Source of the DNA: Burkholderiaceae bacterium
GTDB lineage: Bacteria; Pseudomonadota; Gammaproteobacteria; Burkholderiales; Burkholderiaceae_E
Length of the DNA: 64,000 nucleotides
Reading direction: 5' to 3'
Assembly (NCBI GenBank): GCA_027493945.1
Contig: JAOSJU010000001.1
Span: 2,108,001 to 2,172,000 of the forward strand
Shown: in pieces, positions 8,328 to 18,007 of the stretch
How positions within the stretch are numbered: the stretch's first letter is position 1
Layout: the number at the start of each line of letters is the position of its first letter
Position numbers and translations under genes: made by a program
Notes under the pieces: generated by a model
Database searches by the model: none
Told to the model about the DNA's origin: nothing
What the model saw: only the letters and a program-made list of their open reading frames with translations

Positions 8328-10473
8328 ACGAGCGACGCCTCGAGTTCGATCGAGACTCGGCTGACCTCGAGGGTTTCCTCCAGAGGAATCGGCCCAGGGC
8401 CACCGTCGCGAATAGCGTCGACGAACGCCTCCAGGCATTGCGCAACGCCCTTGTCCTGCCGCCAAAGATTCATCCTCGAAAACCCCGGCCAGCCCCACCC
8501 GCGCAGCCTGCGGAAGTTGTCGAGCTGCAGCACGCGCCCGGCGCAGAACACCTCGAGCCGCTCCTTCGGAAAGCCCTTGTGGCCGTTGGCCAGGTAGTGG
8601 ACGGTGCCGACCGAGCCGTCGGCGAACTCGAGCGTGAGCGTGGACTTGTCGCTGCGCACGGCCAGCGACGGATGCCGGCCGAGCGCCAGCGCCGAGTGGC
8701 GCACGATGGGGGCGCCGGCCAGGTGGCGCAGCAGGTCGACGAAGTGGCAGGCCTCGCCGACGATGCGGCCGCCGCCCACTTCGCGGTCCTGTGTCCAGTG
8801 ATCGGGCGGGATCGCGCCGGCGTTCACCGTCATCACGAAGCTCTTCGGCTCGGCCACGCCGGCGAGCAGGCTCTTCGCCTTGCGCACCTGCGGCGCGAAG
8901 CGACGGTTGAAGCCGACCATCAGGAGCAGGCCCGGCGAGGCCGCGAGCTGCGCCTCGATTTCGGCGAGCTCGTCGAGCGTGAGGCACAGCGGCTTTTCGA
9001 CGAACACGTGCTTGCCGGCACGCAGCGCGGTGAGCACGTAGCGCGCGTGGCTGTCGTGGCGCGTGGCCACGACGACGGCGTTCACGGCGGGATCGTCGAT
9101 CGCCGCCTGCGCGTCGGTGGCGGCGAACTCGGCTTCGGCGCGCCGCCCATGGTGCACGGCGGTGACGCCGCTGCCGCTGACCACCGTACGCACCGTGGCG
9201 CCGGCCTTGCGCAGCCCCGGAATCAGCACGCGGCCGGCGTAGTTGCCGGCGCCGATCACCGCCAGCGCGGGCTCGGCGGGTGCGGCGCGCGCCGGCTGCT
9301 CCGGACGCGCATCGGCCAGACGCACGACACGGGCCGCGAGCCGCTCGGGCACTTCGTCGCCCTGGCCCGACGGATAGCGGATCAGGATGCCGAGCGAAGG
9401 CTCATTGGAAGCCAACAGGTCGTAGGCCTTCGCCGCTTCGTCGATGTCGAAGCGGTGCGAAACCAGCGGCCGGAGGTCGAGCGCGCCGCTGGCCATCAGG
9501 TCGAGCGCGGCCTCGAAGTTGCGCTGCTCGGTCCAGCGCACGAAGCCCACCGGATAGTCGTGCCCCTTCTCCTCGTAGTCGGGATCGTAGCGGCCGGGGC
9601 CGTACGAGCACGACACCGGAAGCTCAGCTCCTTCTCGTAGAAGTCCGCGCGCGACAGCTCGAGCCCGGTGACGCCGACCAGCACGATGCGCCCGCGCTTG
9701 CGGCACATCTTCGCGGCCTGCGACACCGGCTCGCTGCTGGCGGTGGACGCTGTGAGCAACACCGCATCGACGCCGCGGCCGCGCGAAAATGCCTCGGCTG
9801 CTGCGAGGGGATCTTCGCCGCTCGACAGGTCGACCACCTCGGCACCGAAGCGGCGGGCAAGCGCGAGCCGCATCGGGTTCAAGTCGATGCCGAGCACGCG
9901 GCAGCCGTTGGCGCGCAGCAGTTGCACCGTGATCAGGCCGATGAGACCGAGACCGGTGACCACCACCGACTCGCCCAGCGTGGGAGCGGCCAGGCGCACT
10001 CCCTGCAGTCCGATGGCGGCGAGCACGGTGAAAGCGGCTGACTCGTCGTCGACCGAATCGGGGATGCGCGCGCACAGGTTGCGCGGCACGACGACGACTT
10101 CGGCGTGCTTGCCGTTGCTGACGACGCGATCGCCAACCTCGAAGCCATCGACGCCGGCGCCAAGCGCCATTACCCGGCCGACGTTGCAGTAGCCGAGCGG
10201 CAGCGGCTGGTCGAGCTTGCTGCGCACCGCCTCGAGGGTGGCGAAGAGGCCGTCGGTGCGGACCTTTTCGAGCACCTGGCGGACCTTGTCGGGCTGCTGG
10301 CGAACCTTGGACAGCAGGCCGCCGCGGCCGAACTCGACGAGCATGCGCTCGGTGCCGGCGGAGACGAGGGACATTGAGGTGCGCATCAGTAGCTGCTCGC
10401 CAGCAGTTGCAGGTACCGGGATCTCCGCGAGTTCGGTGGCACCCGTCCCAAGATTCTGGAGGATCTGTTTCAT
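8324..10473 (-). CDS. Bi-domain oxidoreductase: zinc-type dehydrogenase plus Gfo/Idh/MocA (frameshifted near 9615)
   Basis: Read through one frameshift, this is about 716 residues. The N-terminal half is a medium-chain alcohol dehydrogenase-like domain: LPLGYCNVGRVMALG, then a Rossmann motif VVVTGLGLIGLITVQLL. The C-terminal half is a Gfo/Idh/MocA domain: LAVIGAGNYAGRVLIPGL, then HVFVEKPLCLT with the conserved EKP. Such fused proteins are common in O-antigen and EPS loci and are thought to oxidise or rearrange sugars. The frame changes near SRADFYEKELSF, with ELPVSCSYGPGRYDPDYEEK resuming. The start ATG overlaps the previous stop (ATGA). It is functional only if the indel is an assembly error. 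Confidence 0.8.
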
Positions 10474-11614
10474 CTGCCGCAAAGCTTAAGGGGCTGACCG
10501 CGCGCCATCGCGTCCACGGCTGACTGCTCTGCGGCAAACGAGAACTCGGAGGTCTTGCGCGCGTCTATCACCATCTGCGCAATCCGAAGCATGAACAGAG
10601 ATGACGATACGACCTCTTGCCAATCCCTGCGCTTTTCGTCGAACGGCTGCAGAATCGCGCGTCGGTGGCCAACATCCTTCGGCCAGTATCGGCGCCGAAT
10701 CAGTTCTGCGTCCCTCCAAACATCAAGGCGTCGGAAGTCGTCGATCTTTGCGATCACGTTGCCCCATTGAAGATTGATCGTCTCGTTGATGCCTTCAAAT
10801 GGCTCGCAACGGGCGGTCAGAACAATATTCACCAGGTCGCCGGCTTCACTCACAAGATTGACTACTAGATCATCATCCCTCGCTGCGGAGTCGCTCCAGG
10901 CCAAGGATATCTGCCAGCGATCCGGCAAGTGTCTCCAGGACAGCATGTGCACTGCCAGATCCAGCCAGTGCCCGACATTTCCGCAAATCCGCGTACCTTC
11001 TTCCGGACGGCGATACCAATGTTCGGGGGAAGCCTATGGCCGGAAACGAAACATGAAAGGGTCAGTGGTCCGATCGGCTTCACCAGGCAAGCATGTAATT
11101 CACGTATGGCTCCGGAAAACGGCCTGTTGTAACCGGCGAAGACTTGGCCGCCCAGCGCACGTTCGGCGGCAACCAGGTTCGCAAGTTGTTCATGAGATAC
11201 CACCACTGGTTTTTCAATATAGACACGCTTGCCAGCGGCGAGCGCAGCAATCGCATAGTCGGAGTGACTCGCGTGGTTCGACGCGATATAGACACAATCG
11301 ATCTCCGGGTCGGAGAACATCTCTGTCGCGACTGTCGAGACTGCTCGTGCCCCGTACATTCGCGACAGGGTCACCGCCGAGGAGGCATCAGTGTCGTAGC
11401 AACTGACAATGCGAGCCCGTTCGCCTGCAAAGTGGGCAATGGTAGAAAACCCGAACTGTCCACAGCCGATCACGGCGATACCGGGTCGAGATCGCTTCGC
11501 GGGCCATGTAAGGCGACGACCGATACGTAGCCGCCCAAGTGCTTTCACGAGCGCGCGCCGTGGCCCATATATGCGAGCGAAGCGCGCCAATTTGACCCAG
11601 TCAGTTCTGGCCAT
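10470..11614 (-). CDS. Gfo/Idh/MocA family oxidoreductase (frameshifted near 10980)
   Basis: The start is MARTDWVKLARFARIYGP at 11614. An NAD-binding motif GIAVIGCGQFGFSTIAHFAG lies near residue 45, and the family signature KRVYIEKPVVVSHEQL near residue 120. After GFAEMSGTGWIWQ the frame breaks. The neighbouring frame continues with a catalytic-type segment (HMLSWRHLPDRWQISLAW) to the stop at 10470, giving about 380 residues in total, close to the family norm. The stop overlaps the next start (ATGA). Its place between a glycosyltransferase and the bi-domain oxidoreductase fits nucleotide-sugar or glycan modification. Confidence 0.78.
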
Positions 11615-11680
11615 GTCTATTGTGGCATTCTGAAACTGACTCGCTTCGCCGCAGGCTGCATCGGCCTTCGTACGCATCGG

Positions 11681-12874
11681 TCATGCGCACTCCCGGAGTG
11701 CGCCCAGGAAGAGTCTGCGATTCGACGAAACAAGTTCATCATCCTGGTCGAGACTCTTCGCGTAACGCCGAGCCCTTTCGGAACATTGCCTGCTTTGCTC
11801 AGTACTCCAGTCGGCAACCTCCTCGATAGCGTCCACATACCCCTGCACATCTTGCAGTGAGATCGCCCATCCAACTCCCTGCGTCGCGAGATCCCGCCAG
11901 GGCGTTTGATCACTTATCAGCGGCGGGAGGCCCGCCCTCAGAGCCTCGTGAATTACATGACCGAAGTTTTCGCCGCGCGTCGGGAAGAAGAACAGATCAT
12001 GGCGCGAGAGGATGGAAAGAACGTCTGCCGGCCGCACTTCGCCTTCATAGATGACCCGAATATGCTCCGGCAACGCGGAGATCAACGCCTGACACTCGTT
12101 CCAATAGGAAGCAGATTCCACAGGCCCGTAGATCGCGAAGTTAACTGGAGCGCGGACTCGCGACAGCACCCTAAGGCAGAAGTCGAGATTCTTCTTGGGT
12201 GCGATGCGCGAAAGAAAACAGATTCGAATGGGGGATTGTGTCGGACGCCCCAACCATCTCATGCACTCGTCTCCGACAGCTTGCGAAAGGTTCCTCGCTA
12301 CACGGATGCGCCCTTCGGCAGTGCGCCCCAAAGCCTGCCGGATCTCCTCTTTTTCATGCTCGGTCGAGGCATGCCAGTGCAGCCCCGCGTACAGGCCGAT
12401 TGCTCGCGTGATGCCAAGATAGACAGACTTTTTGGCGCGCCCAAGGGCGAGCGCACCGGCGGAGAATTCGCCCCTCGGGGCAATCACTATCGGCGCACCC
12501 TGTGTTCTGCCCCACACGCGATTGAGCAAGATTCGAATGGTGAACCAAGGATCGAAAAAACTGTTCAGATAAATCAAATCATGGGGCGTCTGCCCAACGA
12601 GGCGCCGAAGGGCCGAGAGCGAGAGTTCTTGAGGATTGACATACCAAACGTAGGCCTTGCCGACTCGCGACCACTCTCTTCCTGTCACCCCGGCATACTT
12701 TCCTGCATCACCCATGTCGTGATCGGACGTGACGATGCGGAACTCGAACTCATCCCCCAGTCGTTCGACCATGTTGGCGATCGAGCGGATTGGCCCCCCC
12801 GCGCGGAATCCAGGAAGATAGTGGCGGGTGAACACGAGGATGACGGGACGCCTTTGTAGCAATCGAACCCTCAT
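11681..12874 (-). CDS. Glycosyltransferase, GT4/GT-B fold
   Basis: 397 residues from MRVRLLQRRPVILVFTRHYL at 12874. Upstream codons in frame are low-complexity and were excluded. The N-terminal acceptor domain has HYLPGFRAGGPIRS (a GG loop). The C-terminal donor domain has RICFLSRIAPKKNLDFCLRV near residue 220 and FFFPTRGENFGHVIHEALRAG near residue 305. The last is the E-x7-E nucleotide-sugar motif of GT4 retaining enzymes. It acts at the cytoplasmic membrane on undecaprenyl-linked glycan. Sugar specificity is unknown. It sits inside the polysaccharide operon, 66 bases before the oxidoreductase gene. Confidence 0.88.
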   Translation of the reverse strand: MRVRLLQRRPVILVFTRHYLPGFRAGGPIRSIANMVERLGDEFEFRIVTSDHDMGDAGKYAGVTGREWSRVGKAYVWYVNPQELSLSALRRLVGQTPHDLIYLNSFFDPWFTIRILLNRVWGRTQGAPIVIAPRGEFSAGALALGRAKKSVYLGITRAIGLYAGLHWHASTEHEKEEIRQALGRTAEGRIRVARNLSQAVGDECMRWLGRPTQSPIRICFLSRIAPKKNLDFCLRVLSRVRAPVNFAIYGPVESASYWNECQALISALPEHIRVIYEGEVRPADVLSILSRHDLFFFPTRGENFGHVIHEALRAGLPPLISDQTPWRDLATQGVGWAISLQDVQGYVDAIEEVADWSTEQSRQCSERARRYAKSLDQDDELVSSNRRLFLGALRECA

Positions 12875-13283
12875 TTCACAGGTACCGATGCGACGCTGCG
12901 CTGAGCTCGCGGAGGCCTCGGTAGACCTCAGCAACTTCACTCGCCCAGCACCCGTTGTCGGTGGCTTCGGCGCCGACCCTTGCCCCGGCCATCCATCGCC
13001 CGGCTGGGATCCCGAACCTCGACTTTCCCCTGCCGCCAATCGCGCACGGCAGCAACCGCTCGCCCGCACCTCCGTCACAAGAACCTTGCCCGGATTCCGG
13101 AGCAACGGCGAAAGGAGCGACGGCAACTGCGTGAGCAGACGCGCATCGACCAGCAGCGTACCCAACTCCACCTTCGGAAGTAGGCGTTCTCTGCAGGAAG
13201 CAACTGATTGCAGCGGCAGGTGCGCGGGTCAAATAGCAGCCACGCCACCAAGCTTCTGATAATGCAAACGGGGTTTTTATATT
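12875..13283 (-). other. No supported gene; degenerate GC-rich stretch inside the operon
   Basis: About 400 bases lie between the two glycosyltransferases. Three minus frames are partly open here (for example LLVDARLLTQLPSLLSPLLR near 13150), but none joins into a recognisable domain. The GC content is higher than in the neighbouring glycosyltransferase at 13284-14492. It may be the decayed end of a lost gene. Confidence 0.4.
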
Positions 13284-14492
13284 CTAGCCCAAAGCACTTG
13301 TGTAACATTTCCCGTCTTCTGCCCGCAACCTATCCAAGAAAGCCTCTATTTGTGCCCACTCGGTGACGGAGGGGCCCGGGCCCGCGCGAAGAAAAGCCCC
13401 AAGATCAACAACAGACTTTAACGGCACAACCGCATGCGGCCATTGCCGAAAGAGACGTTTCGCTTCGATGAGCCCTTCCGAAATCAAACAAGGAACGCGA
13501 TAGCCGAGCGCTTGAAAAAGCTTGTTTGGAAGGCTGTATCGGAGATTGATCCTGCAAACCTCAAATGGAAGAACAGACGCGCGATATTTAGCCAGAAACC
13601 TTAGATCCCCGGGGTCATATTCACCTAGAAAACGAAGAACACCCCTATTCTCTAGTTCTTCCAGCTTTCTGCGATACGACGCCGATCGCTCCCTGACAGT
13701 GCCGTATATATCCAAAGTAACCCTTTCGGACTCCAAACGCGCCAAGAATTCCTCAGGCAAGCGAATTCGGTCCACAAGTCCAAAATAGACGAAGCCGTCG
13801 ACGCGCCGCCTCAGATCAGAATATCCTTCCAACTGCACCTTTTCTGGAATGTTTCTTACCACCAACGGTCGCCGTCCATAACGCAACCGATACACGTTCG
13901 CAAGCCCCCGCGAGACAGTCAGCAAACGAACGCCGCACTTGAAGACAACCCACTCAAGCGCAAACATACAACCGAAGCGGAGCATCTCGTACTTGGACTT
14001 TCCCATGGAGAATTCGTTCAGGTCGTGAATATCATAGACGAACGTCACCTTTGACCGCGACAGCTTTCGTCCGACCAGAGCAGTCAATAGATAGGGGAGA
14101 CTCGACTGCATGTGAAAGATCATCACTCGGCAATCATCGCTCCTGGCAAGACGATATACCGCCGAAAACGACAAACACTCTGAAGAATGTTTGCTGCTCC
14201 ACCGGAACGAGTGTTCGAGATCAAGCACCACGCCCTCGTCGCGGGCCAATTGCGCCCGAACCCGGGAAGCCGTTGCAGCTCGAAACTTGCAGACATGGGC
14301 GCTTGAGACTGGAGACATTGGTAGTTGGCGAGCGAGCGCGGAATACTGGAAATTGATTGCAGCTCGAATAGTGAAAGAGAATTGGCGCCGAACGTACACT
14401 GTTCCGAAAGCACGGAGCTTTAGAACGACCTTCGTAGTGCGGTCTATGAATTGCGTGCACCAGCCTTCAAAATGAGTGCCGCCGCGACCCAA
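13284..14492 (-). CDS. Glycosyltransferase family 4-like protein
   Basis: Up to 402 residues. The first 20 or so may not be translated, and a GTG at KVVLKLRAFGTVYV is an alternative start. Features fit a GT-B glycosyltransferase. The N-terminal domain ends in KVTFVYDIHDLNEFS. RLLTVSRGLANVYRLRYGRR is the usual serine-arginine link between domains. The donor domain carries VDGFVYFGLVDRIRLPEEFL and LPNKLFQALGYRVPCLIS, the last replacing the E-x7-E region. Base composition is clearly lower in GC than the flanking genes, as is common for polysaccharide genes acquired by transfer. It is in the same operon as the polymerase upstream. Confidence 0.75.
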   Translation of the reverse strand: MGRGGTHFEGWCTQFIDRTTKVVLKLRAFGTVYVRRQFSFTIRAAINFQYSALARQLPMSPVSSAHVCKFRAATASRVRAQLARDEGVVLDLEHSFRWSSKHSSECLSFSAVYRLARSDDCRVMIFHMQSSLPYLLTALVGRKLSRSKVTFVYDIHDLNEFSMGKSKYEMLRFGCMFALEWVVFKCGVRLLTVSRGLANVYRLRYGRRPLVVRNIPEKVQLEGYSDLRRRVDGFVYFGLVDRIRLPEEFLARLESERVTLDIYGTVRERSASYRRKLEELENRGVLRFLGEYDPGDLRFLAKYRASVLPFEVCRINLRYSLPNKLFQALGYRVPCLISEGLIEAKRLFRQWPHAVVPLKSVVDLGAFLRAGPGPSVTEWAQIEAFLDRLRAEDGKCYTSALG

Positions 14493-14759
14493 TCCCAGTG
14501 CTTCGAGACCGTTCGCGGATGGAGCTCAGAACGCGTTGCCTTGCTGAGGACGGTCCCGGCTATGCCAATCGCTTTTTCAGAATTCTGTTCGGAGTGCGTC
14601 TGCTATGCGACTTTGCCGATTAGCATCTTGCCAATTTCCGCATGCAGAGACGCATGATTTCGACCGCGTGCGAATGGGGGGGTTCGCCCACAAGCATCTG
14701 GTAATACCCCAGGGCGGCATGCCGACAACTAATCGGTGTCACTAGGGCCCCAACGGTAA

Positions 14760-16004
14760 TCAAGCGGTTCCGCCCGGGACAACGTTTCGTACATATCGGG
14801 CACGATCGGCGGCCTCGCGGAATGGAACGCTGCCCGCGCAGTATCCCAAGGCCAGCCATAGAATATGATGGGTTACCGATTTCGCGACAATCGCGCCCAC
14901 TATCGCGGAAAGGAACACCAACACACCGAACGGACCCAAGGCATCCATTGCGTTTCGCGCCAAACGCCGTATACGGCCCATGTTCGAAAGCAACAGGTAC
15001 ACGATCAGGGCAAATGCAGGCAGCCCGTAGAACTGCCATGCGCTAAGCAGATTGTGAATATACGTGCCGACACCGCCGCGGTATCTCACCAATTGCGTTA
15101 CGTCTCCAGCCGGCACCTGCCCCGGAAGAGATGTAATGTCTTCGATCAGGAATGTGTGACGGGCTGCATATGAAGTGTCTTCCCCGAGGCCGCCCACGAA
15201 GATCATGCGGGCAATGCCCGCGTCCTCCAGAACTGACGAAGGCAGACTTGCGAATACGCCGATCGCCAAGGCCAAGGCGATCATAACGTGTATCAGTTTC
15301 GAGCCATGTGCGCCGCGGAGCCATTCGTAACTCACTATGGACACGACATAAATTCCAACGTCCGCCCTGCCGCCAAGTGCGAACAGAATTGGCAGTGTCA
15401 CGCAAAATATCAGCGGTTGTGCCCAGCCTGAAGCGAGCGCATATGACGCGACGAGAAGCAAATAGGTCGATTCCCCGATTGTCAGATGACTTAGATCGAA
15501 TTCTCCGGCAATGTTGTCGGAAAAGCGTCGGTACTGAAGGACCACGCTTCCGTCCAGAGCTCCGAGAATTAGGGCAGCGACCACGAGAACAAGGGCTAAC
15601 GCGATAACATTCGATTTGCGAACAGAACCAACTAGTTGTAGGGCGTAGCCCCAGAGCAACCAGAAGAAATTGAAGGCCGTTGCCGCAACAAGATAATACT
15701 GAGCCGATCTACCCGACGTTTCAAAAACGTCCGGTATGAACAGAAGCTGGAAAGTGATCGCCAGAACGATAGTAAACAGCAACAAGATCGTCAACAGCTC
15801 TCGATGGCTGAGCGTACTGTTGATCCTCCGCAGGCAAAAGTGAAAGACGCCGGATACTGCGGCGACAATCACGAAGTATTTTGCAAAATGAAATGGAAGA
15901 ACGCCATACAAGACGGCGGCGAGTTGCCAAAGACCGTATATGACCAAGCATGTCGCTGCCATTTTCCAAACGTGCTGGTCGAACCTTGAGGCTGTTCTTG
16001 TCAT
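14760..16004 (-). CDS. wzy: O-antigen/EPS polymerase, Wzy-like multi-pass membrane protein
   Basis: 414 residues from MTRTASRFDQHVWKMAA at 16004. At least ten hydrophobic segments are spread along the chain, for example LLTILLLFTIVLAITFQLLF and VIALALVLVVAALILGALDG. A long periplasmic-type loop in the second half contains GGLGEDTSYAARHTFL. Wzy proteins share topology rather than sequence, so the call rests on membrane pattern plus position between flippase, asparagine synthase-like and glycosyltransferase genes. It would polymerise repeat units on the periplasmic side of the inner membrane. Confidence 0.75.
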   Translation of the reverse strand: MTRTASRFDQHVWKMAATCLVIYGLWQLAAVLYGVLPFHFAKYFVIVAAVSGVFHFCLRRINSTLSHRELLTILLLFTIVLAITFQLLFIPDVFETSGRSAQYYLVAATAFNFFWLLWGYALQLVGSVRKSNVIALALVLVVAALILGALDGSVVLQYRRFSDNIAGEFDLSHLTIGESTYLLLVASYALASGWAQPLIFCVTLPILFALGGRADVGIYVVSIVSYEWLRGAHGSKLIHVMIALALAIGVFASLPSSVLEDAGIARMIFVGGLGEDTSYAARHTFLIEDITSLPGQVPAGDVTQLVRYRGGVGTYIHNLLSAWQFYGLPAFALIVYLLLSNMGRIRRLARNAMDALGPFGVLVFLSAIVGAIVAKSVTHHILWLALGYCAGSVPFREAADRARYVRNVVPGGTA

Positions 16005-16021
16005 CGAAGCAGGACGATGAG

Positions 16022-17902
16022 TCAGAAGTAGTGCTGGTACCAGCGGCTGAAATTGATCCAACGCCAGATCTGCCAAGAAAACGGCTTCTTGGCTGTGGCG
16101 AAGAGGTGAAATTCCTGCAATACCTTTGTCTGATTGAGAAAAGACAAGCCCAAGTCCACGCGCAGCCATTCGCGAACCGTACCCGCCATGGACAAGAGCC
16201 ATGCCTGCTCTGGCGTGGCAAAGCCAATCTTGTCGCGCCTGTCCAGTACATCGCTGGGCACTATGCCACGCATAGCCGCCCGGAAAACACGCTTGGTTTC
16301 GCCTTGGGGAGAGACGAGGTAGTCCTCAGGCATAGAGAGGAGCAGATTTGCCATGTCCAGAGTCAAGAAAGGGACACGGCTTTCAATCGAAAAACGCATG
16401 GAGTTACGGTCGCCGTGGCGCAGCAGTGCCGTCAAACCGCGGTTGGTGAGGTTTTGGGCCAACTCCGCCATAAGTCGGCGACCATGTAGTGTCGGTTCTG
16501 CCGTATGGCGAGGAAAGCGGCAAACTACATGGTTCTCCTCCAAAGCTTGGCGATTGAGCCAATCGGGTACCAAGCCCCCACCTCTGAATGCGCGCAAGGT
16601 ATCGCGAAGGTCGCCCTCGAGAAGTTGCCGCACCAACGCCTTCGCCCCATGCGTCCGGGTACGTCCCGGCCATTGAGCCCACGCAGTCCAGAACTGCCAC
16701 GCATCGCCTAACCGCCCTGTTTCCACCAAGCTGCGCAACCGTGGCCCGGGGTAGCCGTTATAGCCCGCGAGCATTTCGTCAGCACCCTGTCCGTCAAGGG
16801 TGACGGTAATGCCTGATTCTCGCGCGAGTTGAAATACCCGGTATTGTGCATAGATGCTGGTACTGCCAAAGGGCTCGCCCTGGGTGCGAATCATGTCGTC
16901 CAGGTCGCGCGCCAGTTCCAGCGGGGTGACGTGCACTTTGTGGGCAATTGCGCCCACCTGGGCGTTGATCCTGTCCACCCATTGTTCTTCGTTCAGATCA
17001 CTGCCGACGGCAATGAAGCTAAAAGTGTGGATAGGCAAAGCCGGCTCCACGTGGTGCATGGCACAAACCACGGCCGAGGAGTCGATGCCACCTGACAAGG
17101 CGGCGCCCAGCGGCATATCGCTGCGCAAATGCAGGCGGATGTTTTGCAGGAATTGCTCACGCACCTGCTCCACCGCATCGCCAAAGCGCCAGCCTTCGCG
17201 CTGTTCAATGCGCGGCTTCCACCAGCGCACGGCCCCAGCACTCTCGCCCGTGCCCAAGTCGAGCGCGAGACAATGCCCCGGCGGCAAATGCTGCACACCT
17301 TCAAAAAAGGTGTCGGGCGTGCTGTCGTAGTCACCGTGCGCCAGATAGTCGTAAGCGCGCTGCACGTTCAGGCGCGCGTCGCCAGGCAGCAGTTCCAGCA
17401 GGGCGGGCAGTTCAGAGGCAAAGCAAAAGCCATCATCGCCTGCAGCATAGAAAAACGGTTTGATGCCAAAGGCATCGCGCACGCAGGTTAGTGTTTCGGC
17501 CGCTTTGTCGAGCACCACAAAGGCAAACATACCCGCTAGGTGTGGCAGACAGTCAGCGCCCCATTGCGCCCACGCGGCCAGCAGCACTTCGGTATCCGAA
17601 TCAGACGCAAAGCGATGGCCGAGGGCTTGCAGTTCGGTGCGCAGTTCGCGGTAGTTGAAAATCTCGCCATTGAGCACCACGCTCCAGCGCGCGTCGCGCG
17701 AGTGCATCGGTTGGTGCGCGGCGGCGCTCAAGTCGATGATGGACAGGCGCGTATGCCCCAAGCCGACCAGGTTCTCGCCCGTGGCGTATAACTCGGCGTC
17801 GCTGTTATCTGGCCCACGATGATGCATCCTCTGTAGCGCTCTGGACAGACGTGCCTCCGCCTGCCTTGGATTACGCCACCACCCTCCGGCTATGCCGCAC
17901 AT
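16022..17902 (-). CDS. asnB: Asparagine synthase (glutamine-hydrolysing) family amidotransferase
   Basis: 626 residues, full length for the family. It begins MCGIAGG, so Cys2 is the glutaminase nucleophile. FNYRELRTEL and SDTEVLLAAWAQWG complete the class II amidotransferase domain (to about residue 220). The synthetase domain has the pyrophosphatase loop LSGGIDSSAVV near residue 268 and DGQGADEMLAGYNGYPG near 375. In polysaccharide loci, AsnB paralogues usually amidate a sugar carboxyl group. Here a uronic acid made by the Wbp enzymes is a likely target, which is an inference. It is 18 bases upstream of wzy, in the same operon. Confidence 0.92.
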   Translation of the reverse strand: MCGIAGGWWRNPRQAEARLSRALQRMHHRGPDNSDAELYATGENLVGLGHTRLSIIDLSAAAHQPMHSRDARWSVVLNGEIFNYRELRTELQALGHRFASDSDTEVLLAAWAQWGADCLPHLAGMFAFVVLDKAAETLTCVRDAFGIKPFFYAAGDDGFCFASELPALLELLPGDARLNVQRAYDYLAHGDYDSTPDTFFEGVQHLPPGHCLALDLGTGESAGAVRWWKPRIEQREGWRFGDAVEQVREQFLQNIRLHLRSDMPLGAALSGGIDSSAVVCAMHHVEPALPIHTFSFIAVGSDLNEEQWVDRINAQVGAIAHKVHVTPLELARDLDDMIRTQGEPFGSTSIYAQYRVFQLARESGITVTLDGQGADEMLAGYNGYPGPRLRSLVETGRLGDAWQFWTAWAQWPGRTRTHGAKALVRQLLEGDLRDTLRAFRGGGLVPDWLNRQALEENHVVCRFPRHTAEPTLHGRRLMAELAQNLTNRGLTALLRHGDRNSMRFSIESRVPFLTLDMANLLLSMPEDYLVSPQGETKRVFRAAMRGIVPSDVLDRRDKIGFATPEQAWLLSMAGTVREWLRVDLGLSFLNQTKVLQEFHLFATAKKPFSWQIWRWINFSRWYQHYF

Positions 17903-18007
17903 GTGTCTAATTCAGTTCCAATTCCGAGTGCAAAGCGCACAACGCGCTAACCCACCGCGACCGAGGGCGGGAAGGACTCCTCAGAATCGGGTCGAACGGT
18001 CCATGAA

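Noticed and set aside
8234..9640. 468-residue plus-strand ORF
   Set aside because: Exact antisense of the bi-domain oxidoreductase, rich in R/H/A as expected of a GC shadow.
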